Below, piece after piece: positions 32,846-46,426 of a stretch of DNA of 64,000 nt; within the stretch, counting starts at the first letter, position 1, and every line of letters begins with the position of its first letter. Origin of the DNA: Cheiracanthium punctorium. Lineage: Eukaryota; Arthropoda; Arachnida; Araneae; Cheiracanthiidae. The stretch lies in NCBI GenBank assembly GCA_038373885.1, contig JAWZYV010014418.1, positions 1,116,001 through 1,180,000 on the forward strand, read 5' to 3'. The position numbers and the translations under genes are program-made. Below the pieces are notes generated by a model. That model was not told the DNA's origin. It saw only the letters and a list, made by a program, of their open reading frames with translations, and made no database searches.

Positions 32846-34119
32846 CAGTAGATACATACCGCAGTAATTGAAGTTTCATAACCAACAAATACACCTTTGT
32901 AATTACGCCTTTATGCCACAAAAACTATTTCTGTAAAACTGAAAATAGACGAGCGAATCTCAAATTTCAAATTTTGAAAATTATTCGACGTATACAGAGT
33001 AGTGGAATGTCATTTCACTCATTTACAATATATCTGGATTTTTTAAAAGTACACTTATTTGTTCATTTTTGAACAGCTCAAACAAAGCCTTTATTAATGA
33101 ACTCAGTTTTATGTGAAATTTGTTATTAAACCAATTATTTATTAATTCGGTTTGATGTGGAACAGATGTTTAATGTATGGAATTTAATCTATTTAGGAAC
33201 ATTATAAAAACTTTTATTTGCTAAATTATTGTTCTGGTGGATAAGCTTTTATACATTTCAGTTTTGACATAAATCAATGTTTCGTTGGTTTACGATTGAT
33301 TACGATACAGCACACCTTCTTCGAAAAATAACTAAAAGTCAGTTTGTAAAACTCATTAAGAATTATCTAAGCAGAAAATACAAGTAAAGTATAATTTGAA
33401 AAATCTCCCCCTCCCCCCTAAAAAAAGTCACAGTTTCTTCATTTATTTGGTTAATAATTGAAGATCTGGAGTTATTGTGCAATCCAACAGAAATGGTAAC
33501 TCTACTGTTGCAAACAGGCTGCCGAAAATTGCAAATGCATTAGCTATAGTAAATGTAGAAGTTGTCGCTAGTGCGTTCACGTATATTCATGAGAAAATGC
33601 CTGCGGCAGAGATGCAGTAAATGTTCTTAGATGCGTAAAAGGGTATCTCGTGTATGAGAATGCAGCAAAGTAGTAGACAATTAACTAATACAACCATGTT
33701 ATTTTTAAGAAATGTGCTGCCAGAAGTAAAATCGAGATGCAGAGAAGTGTATGCTTGTCAAATGTACCATATATGTGCATAATTTTCTAGAATTGAATTT
33801 CATCCTATCCATCATGTGACTTCTTCAAGCAAGAAATTTAACTGACTGTACATGTGATCTATAAAAATTGATTTTACTTGAAATTTGTAATGTACACAGT
33901 GCACCCTATAATTAATTTTTTACTGTTATGCATTTCAACTATGTAACTTCTATAAGCTATTCGTGAATTTTAATCAGTAGGCAGAATCAAAAATTCTTTT
34001 ACTTAAATATTCCATCTGTTACTTATTTAATTTGTCCCCAATGCATGCTTATTGCTAATATATGTGTGCGTGTGTATGTGTATATATAGCCTTATTTTTG
34101 TGGCAATGTACTAGTTACG
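32846..34119. other. AT-rich non-coding stretch
   Basis: No gene or further transposon recognised. A short TG/TA compound microsatellite is at about 34064-34088. Confidence 0.6.
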
Positions 34120-34132
34120 GACACTTAATCTG

Positions 34133-34298
34133 TTTGTTTGTGTGTGTGTGATTATGGCAAAGCTACACAAGGACGTTACTCTGCCATGAATGGGAATACC
34201 TTGGAAGGAGGACTTTCAAAGGGGTTCTAACGCGTATTCACGTTACATCTGGAGAAAACCTACCAAAACTCCAGACCTTCAGATCGACAGTCGCGCGA
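34133..34298 (-). mobile_element. 5'-truncated SINE, family 1, copy C
   Basis: The insertion is flanked by 13-bp duplications differing at one base: GACACTTAATCTG (34120-34132) and GACACTTTATCTG (34299-34311). On the minus strand it starts inside the unit (CTCGCGCGACTG), so the tRNA-like promoter head is missing. It then carries the core TTTTCTCCAGATGTAACGTG and ends GTAGCTTTGCCATAATCACA with an AC/AAAC-rich tail. Without the promoter it could not be transcribed as a SINE. The duplications fix the boundaries well. Confidence 0.9.
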
Positions 34299-34967
34299 GA
34301 CACTTTATCTGCAATTCATTGTTATGCAACTCTAAATAATTACCAAAAATTACATTTAACACGTGATCTTTGTAACTTAAATTACTAAACTGTCGCGTTG
34401 AATCTGTAAATTTTAAGAACGGAATCACAGTAAAAATAAATAAATAGGTAAATAAAATAATAATAATGTGTTGTCGAACAACTGGGAAACGGAAAATCTT
34501 TGCTCTTGAAAGTACTTTACAATTTAAAAAAAAAAGTCTTGAAAATAAATAATGGCTGGTCAAACACGCACGCTACATAAAATCTAAATCGAAATGCTGT
34601 GAAAAATTGTTATCGATGCCTCCCTATATTTTTACATTTCTATGCATTTGTAACATTATTTATTTCTCCCGTTCCTTCAAAATACATTTTCATTTTCTAA
34701 CATAAAATAAATGACACTTTTTTCCATCGTGGTAATGGTTTTTGAGTTTTAAAAATGTATATTTTTACATAAAAATGTGTTTGAAAAAGGTTGAACTTTT
34801 ATTACTATTTCATTGTTATATATTTTACACAAAATTCAAGTCCCAAAAGTTATTGGATTATTTTGTTTTGCGAACCTCTCTATTTTAAAATTTTAAAATA
34901 TTTTCTCTTAAAAAAAAAAGTCATATTTCCTTCTTAAACTTAATATTGAGCTATGTAAATATATATA

Positions 34968-35855
34968 AGGGAAGGTGGCCCAAAACTTGCATAAAATAAC
35001 ATAAATGTTAAATAAAACTTTGATACTTTTCCACAATATGTTACACTTCATTTTGCATCATAAACATATTCTACTAATAATTTAAACCCAAATTCAGTAA
35101 CGAAAAAAATAGAAGTTGGAAAAGAGTCCAAAGGATCATTTACCCTCACCCAAGGGCAAAATGATCCTACATTTGAAAGTAATTGTAAATTATTTTTTAT
35201 CGGCAAAATAAAAGGTGAAAAATTAACTATGATTATACATAATGAAATAAAATACGTTTTACAATCATACAATGCATGATTTATTTTATTAAAATAAAAA
35301 AAGTCTTGCAAACAATGAAATAGAATATTTAAAATTATAATTCAAAAATTATACCCTACAACAAATGCAGAAATAAATTAAATAATGTAATGGGGAGTCA
35401 GACATTTTGAGAACGTCTGAAGGGCTGCCATAACGACTGGGACCCGGTACTGGAGTTTCTTCAGTCGATGGATCATTTGACCCGGCGGTATGGCTGCCCA
35501 CTTTAGGTCATATTACTGGAAGATACCGAGAAACATAACGAACTAAACAAGTCTAATTCACATCTAAAAGCATACTCTGTTCAGTAAACCAAGTCATGTT
35601 TCTGTACATTAATTAAAGACTGTATTTCTAAATAAATTGGATAGTTAGTGCTTACCTTATAAGAGATATGATAAAACCCATTTTTTCAAGAATTCTACTC
35701 AGGCACGTGATACACCCATCGCTTAAATATCATCATTGTTTCTTGACTTGGCACAACTAGTTTATGTGTTACCCGGTAGATAGCGCTACCTGTATCTAAG
35801 AAAACATATGTGGATCGTTTTGTCCGCTAGGTTATTTTGGGCCACCTCCCCCCCT
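34968..35855. mobile_element. Non-autonomous DNA element, copy 1
   Basis: An 888-bp element whose ends carry perfect 13-bp inverted repeats AGGTGGCCCAAAA (34973-34985) and TTTTGGGCCACCT (35835-35847). It aligns end to end, same orientation, with 61540-62392; shared blocks include CAAGGGCAAAAT, TTTTTTATCGGCAAAA, TTCACATCTAAA, CTCTGTTCAGTAAACCAAGT, GTAGATAGCGCT and CTGTATCTAAGAAAACATAT. It differs by about 75 bp at 35396-35471 absent from copy 2. No coding capacity. The superfamily is not clear because no target duplication is obvious. Confidence 0.82.
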
Positions 35856-38800
35856 TTTTTTCCGAAATAAATTTTTAATCACAAAGTTTGTAGCAAAAAC
35901 GTCTAAATACCATGAGTGTTAACAGGAATCATACAGTTGAAAATTACCGATATTGTATCAATTTTCGTATACCTTTTAAAGCCACTTTTAATTAATAAAT
36001 TGAACATTGTTTATATGTTTATGAATTACTATAATAACTATAGCTATAAGCTTTTGCTTATATCACTGGAATATAGGCCTGCTGTGTGAGTCTTTTTGTT
36101 GTTTGGTATGTAAAACCTTTAGGCTCCAGCAGTGATTATTATAGCAACTAGCTGAATCTCTTATGTAGTAAGTTTTAATTTTTTTTACATAGAGCATTCC
36201 TAAGACTCACCTATGGAAGACACGATACTATTCAACTTCAAATTTTCAATTTCAGCTGTTTTTCATTTTCTTTTGTATGTTTCTCATTAATCCGATCTCG
36301 ATTGTCATGGGAATAAACGTCGTTATATGGTAAGGTTATAGGCTTACTTTTTTCTTAATATAACTTATTCATAGCTCGTGGGGGATTGTGTTGCTTTCCA
36401 GCGTTTAATTGCCGTGCTTTCTTAAAACCATCATCGCTCACAGCTATAAAGCAGTCAAACAAAACCAAATATAATCTGTAACTCCTGATAATTTGTAACT
36501 TGTTTAAAACGTTTAATTGCTGATACACACAAATTTTGTTTTATTAGTAATATTTCTCAAATGATTAATAATCCAGCGAATGTATCAGAGCAAAGATTGT
36601 GTCCTCTACCTTGCCTTTAAAATGCGCCAGTCTTAGAAGATTCAAAAGCAAAAATATATGGAATGAAAGGTTCTATAACTACTACATTACAAGCAAAGTT
36701 TTCGGAACGTCACCGTTTAAGACAAATAAGCGAAACGAATTAACCTGTTCCCCGTAATTTCAACATCTGATTGCTTCCCGATAAAAGCCAGGTGAAAAAC
36801 AACTAGGTGTATTCTGCACTTCACTTGCCAAGTTCTGTGAATGTGGAGAACTCCCAAACGTTCTAAAATTCTAATTTCCGGAATGAGCCGCTTAATTCCG
36901 GGATAGATGTCACCCCCTCTTCAGCCATAAAACTCCATCGTTGTGTAAAATCGTTCTTACGAGCATTTTAATTAAAGTCAGTGGGCCCTATCAATGTACT
37001 GTAATTAACGGTTCCAATTAAAAAAAAAGATAGGGGGCTTTTGCAGGTTAATTTACAGTTGCACGGAGCTATCAGAACCTTTCTTTCGTTCCTTATCTTT
37101 CTTTCTCTTGTCCTAATGCTAGGATTCGGAAGAGGTAGTAATTAACCCAGCTATTCGTTTCTTCCAATTGCCGCTTGACGAAAAGCTGCAAAAAATGTTT
37201 TATGACCCAATGTCCCCATTATGTAAATGAGGAAGGTTTAAGCCCTTTATAATGGCGAGGAAAGAGTTTTCTAAAGGAATGGGCCAATCGCTTGTTTTGC
37301 GTTGATTCTCTTTGCAGGGATTCCAGAGCAATATTATTTCGGGAGGAGCATGCTGATTTTAAATATGGACGCGGAAAGACATTTTTCCCCCTTCAGTCAC
37401 CGATTGTATGTTAAATTTAATGTAACAGTTTTAAATAAACAGGTAAATCGATAAATGCAAACTAGGGCTTTATCTGCATTCCAACTTTTTAAAAATTGAA
37501 ACGCTACGTTCCGATAAAAGCATAGCTCATTACAACATTTCAACGATTTCCTGAAAATGTGTTAGAGATAGAGGCATGCATTACACATATGTTAGCGTGA
37601 TGCTTTGATTATTGTGATAGATAAGAAATTCATTAACTGATAATCCTGTGTAATTTTTCTTATGTGTGTTATGTGTATTATGTGATTTCTCTGGTATGTG
37701 TGTTTTCTGTACCTTTCAAAAGAATAGAGTTGTTAAAATCTAAGGCAAATACTATTATGATTTTTTTAAGGTTTCGAATATTTATTTTTTATATATAACG
37801 TTGGAATTTAAAGGTAATGTTTAAACATTAAAACCTTCAGCAAAAAAATATAATTCTCTATACATGTAATACTATGATCACAAATTATTGTAGAATCCTA
37901 CCTTAATATTAAAAGTTACATACACTTAAAAATTGATGGATAAAGATTATAGTTTATTAACATTCTGACCATTCAGAGATAAATTTTAAGGATATAGTTT
38001 GCTTCTTTTTTCTTGTACAGTAATCTCACAAAAATTCACTTTAACCGAAGTTCTAAAGGCTATTATAATATGGTTGTTGTAAGTGATTTATTAGTTACTG
38101 GAAATTGAAAGGCACGATTCCAAGGCAGTAGAAGATCTATGATGAAAGTTCACGGGTTTTAAAATTTATAATCTTCCGTTTAAAGCGAAGGGTAATCCAT
38201 TTCCCGTAATATTTTTTCATTGTTGAATAAAGGTTGAAAACGTCTACAAGCTAAATATACAGCAAGAAGTAATTTCGTTAACCATTTATAATTGTAAATA
38301 AAAAAGGGAGTAATAATAATATAACGAAATGAAACCTTTATTAGTATTTTCCTTGAGTTTATCTGAAATCCTACTCTGCCTGTTAAAAAAAAGACAAATC
38401 TTTTTATATATTTTTAAATTCAGTCTTTTGAAATCAATATTACATATCCTCTTACCCAATAAAATAATAATAAAAAAACAGCAATTCCGTAGGTTCAATT
38501 TTGTGTTCTCAAATTGAAGATAAGTCAGCCTCTCAGAATAGCGCTAGAGAAAATTGTTACAATTTTTAATCTAAAAACTAGTTTCTCTTTCATAGCATGT
38601 GCTTCACATTTCTTTTATTTTCCTATAGCAAAACGATGTCATTGCAAAAATCAATAGTGCTGCATTTAAACTTTTGTAACTCTGACAATATTATTCGAAA
38701 ATTTCATTCTTTGCACTTTATTCTGAAGACTCTAACTTAATATTTAAAAATCTTTTCTGAGGAAATGTCCGCTGAACGAAAACGCGTGTGTGTGTAAGTA

Positions 38801-39825
38801 TGCCATGGCAAGAACTTTTCATGATAATGATATTACCTTAGGGGAAGAAACCTATGAGTGGAAGTAAGTGGCTTAGAAAGGCAATCAGCACTTTTGTCTT
38901 GAGCATCGTTCATTCCTAATGTTGGAACGGCTCGAGTCTAGTTACAGCATAATTTTGAAAAGAGGCGTATTATACGGTTTTTCTTTCCTCATAATTTTGC
39001 TAAACTAATTGTAAACTACGGCTAACAAATCCTTCGAATCCTTAAAATTCGAACTATAGCAATGTTTTCATTGCGAATCATTTAAAATTCCTCGAGGGCT
39101 ACAGAGATGTCTTTATCTTTAAAAGATAAACTAACAGCACTTCAGCTTTCCGAGAAGCTCTTGGCGTTTGGGCGCTAAACAACAGCTAATAGTCTGTTCT
39201 CTATCCATTTCATTGTATTACGTAGGACAATTAGGACACCTAAACCCGCTCCTCGAGGGCTCATTTCATGAAGGATTTATCTGTCGAGATATAGACTAAG
39301 AATGATGTACACCCTGGAAATATTTAGCTTGAGTTAAAGAATATTATTTATTCATTTAGAAATGCGTTAACCGAATTAAAAATTAAGTGTTTCCTCAAAT
39401 TTAAAAATTCATATTGCTTCCCCTTTCAAGTTCGTTCATATGATATGCTATTTTTAGTTTATAAATAATGAGGTATTTAAATAACCTTCTAATTAAAAGA
39501 AATTAAAATTTCACCCCCCGCCCCCTAGATGCATTGATAAAGGTGGTAATATGGGCTTGATTTCTTTCCTTTCTAAAGTAGGACGTTTCTTTTTATTTTT
39601 TCAAGTGACAATTTTCAATTTCAAACAATCAACTCTTATACGTGATGCACATAAAAAAGCGGAATTCCTTAGGTTCTCTCTGACAAAGACGTAATAGGAA
39701 ATCTTTATAGTTTTATTAGCGAAACTTTCATAATTACTTTGATTTCTCTGAAATGTTTTGTTAATCAAACAGTAGGTTTGTGGCAATATTCCTAGAGTTA
39801 AAGCCGCGTATTCAATCATATTCAG
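35856..39825. other. Non-coding stretch with a less AT-rich block
   Basis: No gene or transposon recognised. The part at 36700-37400 is compositionally balanced, free of simple repeats and rich in distinct motifs (for example GGGCCAATCGC at about 37283), and 39050-39300 contains CTCGAGGGCT twice. These are the least repeat-like parts of the window and could be conserved regulatory DNA, but no reading frame or known site decides it. Confidence 0.45.
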
Positions 39826-39856
39826 TCATAAAGATTTTTCATTCCACAGGTAAGTT
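39826..39856 (+). promoter_or_regulatory. Candidate recursive splice site (ratchet point)
   Basis: The pyrimidine-rich sequence TTTTTCATTCCACAG ends at 39849 and is followed at once by the strong donor GTAAGTT. As at 3199, acceptor and donor abut with no exon between, and the orientation is the same. No clear branch-point word is visible (CAGTCAT is the nearest). Chance occurrence remains possible. Confidence 0.4.
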
Positions 39857-40994
39857 GAATACAAATAATGTGTGTATATCGATATATGAGATAAAATGAA
39901 ATTTTAAAAAATCCAGCAAACTTTTTAAATTATTATTCAGATTTGTCCTGTTATACATTTCCTGACTAGTGTATGCGCACTTTTCACTGATTCCATACGT
40001 AAAAATATATCCATCTTGAACTCCAACAATTCCAATTTGAAAAATTTTAGCACCAAGTTTTTCCATGCAGACGGATTTGCTTTATCCGATCTATCATTAT
40101 ATATTGAGGCTGTCAATCTTGCTTCGCATCCAGTTAATTTGCAGGAATTTAGTTTAGCCCGATCGCGAATCTCACTGCCGAAATTACGGATGCTTGCCGG
40201 CGATGTTTGCTCGGTTACTGCTTCCTCTCATCAGTAATTGGTTGGACACCGTTTATCACCATTTGCATCGCATAAGCAGCGTAAATATTAGAATCCAACG
40301 ATTCATTGATTAGTCAATCGCAATATTGGCGCGCACACTTTGATGACTGGCTGATGTGGAGTTAGAGAAAAGAGAACGCTTCTGAAATCGACGGCATTTA
40401 AGGCAATTAATTCAAGCAAAATCAGAATTTATACTTTTTCAATAGCCTTATGTGTTTAAAATCCATATATCAGGGAACGTTCGAAAAATTTTGTTTCTAC
40501 GTTTATTGTACGGTGCAGTTTTTATATTTTAAAGTGACTTTTCTTGTTTTAATAACGAAACGAACAATTTTTTTTCCCTTTTCTTTTCTTCTTCTTCTTT
40601 TTTGTTTTTAAGAACTGTAACACTTTATGAGTAAATATCTTTAAAAAATATTTTCTTCTCCTGAACCGTCATATTCATTCTGATTCAATTGTGCTGTTAT
40701 TGCTTTAGATTTGTTTTACATTAGTTTGAATATATTTAATCTTTGAAGCTAATGCAACATGAGAATTAAAAAATTCTTTCCAATTTGTTTTTCTGGCTAC
40801 GTAAACTTTGTAAATTGCTTTTAAATACATAGTAGGACTAAAAGTCAATATTAATACACATAAAACCTGGTTTAATTATACAATAGGTTATTATTAGTAC
40901 TTTGAGACAATTTTACTCTCTAATTACATTTTAAGTTGTTTGTTTGTGAAATTTATCTTGGCTTAAATAAAAGAAAATTTATTTAGCGTCAAAA

Positions 40995-40997
<3 letters not shown>
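39857..40997. other. Non-coding; less AT-rich block at 40050-40400
   Basis: No gene recognised. The 40050-40400 block is balanced in composition and carries a near-palindromic TTGATTAGTCAATCG (about 40310-40320), the kind of TAAT/GATTA-containing site that homeodomain proteins bind. Regulatory function is speculative. Confidence 0.4.

Positions 40998-41048
<51 letters not shown>
40998..41048. repeat. (TA)n microsatellite, about 51 bp
   Basis: An uninterrupted TA/AT tract, the longest in the window. Confidence 0.95.
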
Positions 41049-41050
<2 letters not shown>

Positions 41051-44000
41051 TTTTTAAGTGCTTAAATAAAGCTTAGTGTTTCACATTTTTTTAAGTAAAA
41101 GTTAATAAATTAGGGGGGAAAATACTCGTAATACTGTAGGTTTACTAGAAAGTAATGTCGTTTTTCTTTTACATTAAATTCAAACAAATTTTTAACAAGT
41201 TTCTAATTACAAGCAATCAGAGCATAAATTCATATTTGTTACATTTCAAACTAAGATATTTTACTGCTATTTCTTTCCTTTCAAGAAAGATGTGAAAAAT
41301 AGTGGAGGGTAGGCGTCTTCCCTCGTTGGAGAACCAATTTCAAAATGTCCTTTAATTGAGTGCCATGTATTCTAGATTGCTGTGTTTTGCAACAAAAATT
41401 TTACGTATATCCTTTTTTCTTTTTTTTTGGGGGGGGGGTGCGGAGGGAGATAAATACATATGTGAAAAGAACGTTTTGGTCCCTTAATCCCCATAGCTGT
41501 TTCATCGAGCACTTTTGTTGAAATAAACTCACCTACAAGTCGAATTTCGTATTACTAGCTTCCGTAGTTTTGGATGGGTGGAATATTGACATACGAAAAA
41601 AAACCCTCCTAGGTACCCCTAATATAAATAGCAAAAAAATTACAAAACGAATTATATAAATAAATAAATACATTGCAAGCTACTAAACCAACAGAAAATT
41701 CCATTAGAATACCACTAGTTCATTTTAAATTTTGCTCCAGAAAATGCATTATTTTTCTTATAAATCGCAGTGTATTCATTAAATTATTAAATAGATTCCG
41801 TTGAAATCCTACTTTTAGTATTGCGTTATCTCATAACAAATAGTTCGATACAAATTCCAATTCTTCAGGATTATTTGGTATTGTAGATAATGTTCATTTC
41901 ATGGAAAATATTATACAGCGACGAATATAATTTATAGTTTTATTAAGTTGAACACGTGTTCTGTTTAGTTATCAATTTATGCTCTTATTGTTTGATGAAA
42001 ATTACGAGAACGAACTGAATATTAAATTTGGCACTCTAAAATCATGTATAAATAAATTGAGGAAGTAAGATACACTCCGGATTTAATTTAATATAGGTAA
42101 TTACTCAGAAATATATATTTTAAGCATGGCTACTCAACAGCAATCAGTTTCTTCTGTAATGCAGTTATCGCTGCTTAAATCCAAGTTATTTTTTGAACAT
42201 GTCACTTGATGCGCATTGATTATCTGAAGTGTAACTCATATTTAAATCATTAAATCTACATCATTCAAAGTATGTTATTCTTGCTGTAATTAAACCAATC
42301 AAAATATTTCTAAAAGGATATTTTTTAAATTTGCGGATGGTGAAATCAACTGGAGATTTGCAAATTCAAAACTTTTCTTTTACAATGTTTTCAACATGTA
42401 ATTTATATATGCAATCTACATGCAATTTATACGCATATGTCTTTTCTTTTCTATAAAAAATGGTGGTAGTTACATTTTTTGCATAAATTTGCATAAGTTC
42501 ATTTTTATCATTTATATAAACTGTAAATTTTACTGTTTTTTTTTTTATGGTAAGCTTCGAAAAACATATTGTTCCTTAACTTTTGGTGGCCTGTACTGTT
42601 CTGTATCATCGCTGAATAAGAAAAGAAGTCGAAATGACGAATATTCAATTCCGTAAGAAGCATTAATTTTAGCAAATTTGAAAAATCAAGTAAATTTCTG
42701 TAATTGTAATTAATCGTTCCATACATTTTTAACTCTATTGAGCCAGTTTCATTGATTTAAAATTTCACTGTCATTTGCTGTTTAAAATTTTTAATCATAT
42801 GTTGAAGCTGAAAGAAAAGGGGGGAGGTTCTAAGCATTATGTTAACTTTTAGTATCTCTGTAGAAAGTGCGTGAATCTGAATTAATGCTCATTTAAAATA
42901 TATTTAAATAGGTAATATCATTTCAAATAAATAGTAAAAGTAGTTATGTGTAATCAAGTAGTGTACCGAAGTAAGTCGACTGAAACGTGTGCAGAATATT
43001 AGTAAACACATTTGAGATTGCTCCCGTATTGTCCTAAAATGTTATTTCCCTCTTACTCCCTGCATACTCGTACTAAGCATACCTGTAATTTATACTCTCC
43101 CCCCCCCCCCCCCGTGGCTGCTTATTTGATTAATTTACTTTGTAGCTTGAGTTATAGTAATCATTCCCTTTGAAATTTCTATATTTCATCAATGGCAAGT
43201 CTGTTATGCAGAGTCTTTTAAAAGCTTTAAATGTTATTTTAATGGTGCATAATCTGCTTCGAACTATGCATATTATGAAGGTGTTTTCATTCTAAATATC
43301 TGAAAAGCTTTCACTAAGTGCATGTTAATGAATAGTGTGTTACTAGATGATTACATTTAATGCTTCATCGCAAAGTAGGTTATAGTAGTTACCTGTATTC
43401 TCATATTTTGCACTCCCTTTAGTGTCATTGAAATAGGTGGATTTCATTCCAGAGCTATAAGAATATTTAGTACGTTTCATAAATATACTGAGTTATTATT
43501 AATTTCTTTTTTTACTAAAGGAAGTATTTAAGATTATAAATTTATTTCATAGTTGTTAACTGTGATGATAAGCAAATGTAGCTTGCTTTAGAAATAAGTT
43601 TATTAATTAATTACTAACATTCCTGTCTGTTTGATTCATGGCTTCTTCTTGTTATAATTATTGTTATTGTTACTATTATTAGCATTACAAGTTTACTCTG
43701 TACATAAAAACATAGTGTGAATCACTAAATTCTGAAATGAATAGTATTAGCCTAAACTAATTACAAGGCATTCGTTAATGCAGATGAAAACAACATTATG
43801 CGCTACATTAGTAGTAATCTACACAAAATTAGTGTGCATTGAATATCTTATGAAAATTAATCCTCTTAACTTGGCTCTCTAAATTTTGAAATTTTACATA
43901 CTAAGTAATTCATTGCTTGTGCTCTGAGCATTTACTTCTAAGAATTAAGTTAAATATATAATATTCAAAAGCAATACTTATTTATTTATTGTGGTATTAT

Positions 44001-45859
44001 TCTTTTACCATATTTTAGGGTTAAGTAGCTTCTTTAGAATGAAAGAGCACATTACTGTTCTCAATAAAAATGCAGCACCGTTTACTACTATTCTGTAACT
44101 ATTAATCAGCTTATCACATAGTTTTCTCTTAATGAGAAACTAATTTACTCATTTTATCAAGAAATAATATAAAAAATAATGAGCTGTAAATTAATTCCAA
44201 AAATGTATCTACCATATCCATCTTTAAAGTTACATTTTGGTCTATTGTGTATTATTTTATTCTCTGCCAGTACAGCTATTCTGAATTCCCAACGTGGGAG
44301 TGTATGAAGCGGGAATGCGGAGATAATGTTTAAGCTTTACAATAATGCAAAATAATTTCTTCGACAGCGTATTGTAAACATACCACTATTATCAGTCATA
44401 GCATTAGCTATTTCCTTAAACAGTAAAAGTATAAATACGTTATTATTAAGAGCCGGTAAATTATTTTTCAAAGACATTTTTTTTTTCACACACTGCACTA
44501 AACTATTTAGCCTAAGCATTATTTTAATGTATAATCTGGGGAGGGGAAAAAGCAGTTAATGAACAATAATCACTCAACACTTCAAAAATTATTATTCGCT
44601 CAGTTTTAGCTATTGCATTTAAGATCTTTTATACTTTTAGAATTGAAATACTTTCTCTTATGAATGTTATTCCAAACTTTATAGTTTGGACGAGTTTTTG
44701 TTTTATTCCCTGCTCCATAATTGCATTAAATTTTAGGCACACGCTTTCTGAATTCGTATTTTGAACTCGGGAACTCATAAATGAAACCTGCGAAAGGAAA
44801 GGGAAATGCTTAAAAACAAGAACACGTTATGCTTTTAATTTTGATAGTTTAAAAGAAAAAAAAAACCTTATCGTTTTAAAATGGAATCTTGGGTAATGTT
44901 TTCAATTTATAGTTGTTTTAGGAAACATCCTTCAGTGTTTGTGTGCGTTCTGTATCATTAAAATTTCATAAATGTACATGTTTCCAAGTTTCTGTGGAAG
45001 TATTTCGTATAATCAAACTGAAAAATGAGATTTTAATTTCCAGAAAAATCCATTTACTGATGCACTTGTGATAAATTTTCTACTTTCTTTTCCTTCCTCT
45101 TTTTCTTCTCCCCCCCCCTTCCTCCGAAACGGATTTTAAAGTACACTTGAGCTTTAGTAATATTCGTAGCGAACACTTCATCCACATTCGTTTAAAATGA
45201 GTGAGCACAGTCTGTAAGATATGCAAAATAATTGCAGAGCTGTTGCATTTTCATTTAATATTTACCCGCCCCTCTCACTTTTCCTTGTCATTAAATCTTA
45301 ATTTTATGTTGTAAATCGATATTTTCCCTCTCCCCTTTTTTTATTCTTCCTTCCTTCAAATTGAAGAAGAGTTAAATGATCAATTTTCTATTTCATTAAA
45401 ATTCAATTATTTAATTGTTTAGCTTCATGGTAAGCGCAAAACTGCCACGCGTTGTGCTCTATTGGTATGCATGCCAGAAAAAATCTTTTTTTCTTTCTTT
45501 CTTTTTTACTTCTGAAACATTAACAATTTGTTCATAAAGGAAATGTCTCAACTGCATGGTGGTGACTGGGAGGTATTTTCAGAAATGAAACTTGATCGTT
45601 AAAGTTGATTTTAAAAAGCGACGTTGCTCGTTATGCATAAAAATGCATAATTATATCGCAAGGCTTGACAAAAATGCCCGAAGATATAGTTACTGTGATA
45701 TATTATAATATGTATTCAGTTACAAAGATATTGTCTTCTGCCAAAAGACAGTGGTATAATTTTTTATTATTATTTCACAAGATATATATTTCTGAAGGCA
45801 TGGAATAATTTTTTCATATAAATTATAACATTATGATGCGTGTGAAAAAATTTTAATAT

Positions 45860-45864
<5 letters not shown>
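41049..45864. other. AT-rich non-coding stretch
   Basis: No gene or mobile element recognised in 4.8 kb. Homopolymers include G runs near 41429-41437 and a C run at about 43099-43113. Confidence 0.6.

Positions 45865-45899
<35 letters not shown>
45865..45899. repeat. (TA)n microsatellite hosting a MITE
   Basis: A TA tract that ends where the hAT-like MITE starts and resumes briefly on its far side (46427-46434), showing that the element inserted into the microsatellite. Confidence 0.85.
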
Positions 45900-46426
45900 C
45901 AGGATTTCTACAGACCTGGAAAGTCAGGGAAACTCAGGGATTTGGGAAAAAAGTCAGGGAAATTAGCAGAAATTGAAGAAAGGTCAGGGAAATGCAAGAA
46001 AAATTGAATTTTGCGGTAAAATCAAGAAAATATTTGCTGTTTGAACCTAATTATAGAAATTGTTTTATTTTCATTTTCTCATTCAACCTTATAAATAATT
46101 TTAAAATGTGTTCTTTATGAGCATTTCTTGTGTAGTTGAAATATGCTTAATTTTATCCTAAATTATTATCAAACATGGTTTTTGTTACAATCCAGTGATG
46201 TCAAATAAGATTCTTGTATATATTAATTTTATTATTATTATTATTATTATTTCTAAAAAAAGGGTCAAAATATAAAAAAATTATTAACTATAGGACGTAA
46301 TGTTAAAAATAGAAACTCAAAATTCGGAAAAACACCCTAGATAAAGTCAGGGAAGAGCGTGATAGATGTCAGAGAAAAGTCAGGGAAGCTTTTGCTTCCC
46401 TGACTCCGAAATCTGTAGAAACCCTG
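45900..46426. mobile_element. hAT-like MITE
   Basis: A 527-bp element with ends CAGGATTTCTACAGA and, on the opposite strand, CAGGGTTTCTACAGA (14 of 15 match). Flanking TATATAAT and TATATATA are consistent with an 8-bp duplication, but the TA-repeat context makes that uninformative. The termini are rich in repeated GTCAGGGAA words, and a perfect 12-bp hairpin (46378-46389 with 46394-46405, TTTT loop) lies near the right end. The interior is AT-rich with an (ATT)n tract (about 46228-46252). No coding capacity. Confidence 0.85.
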
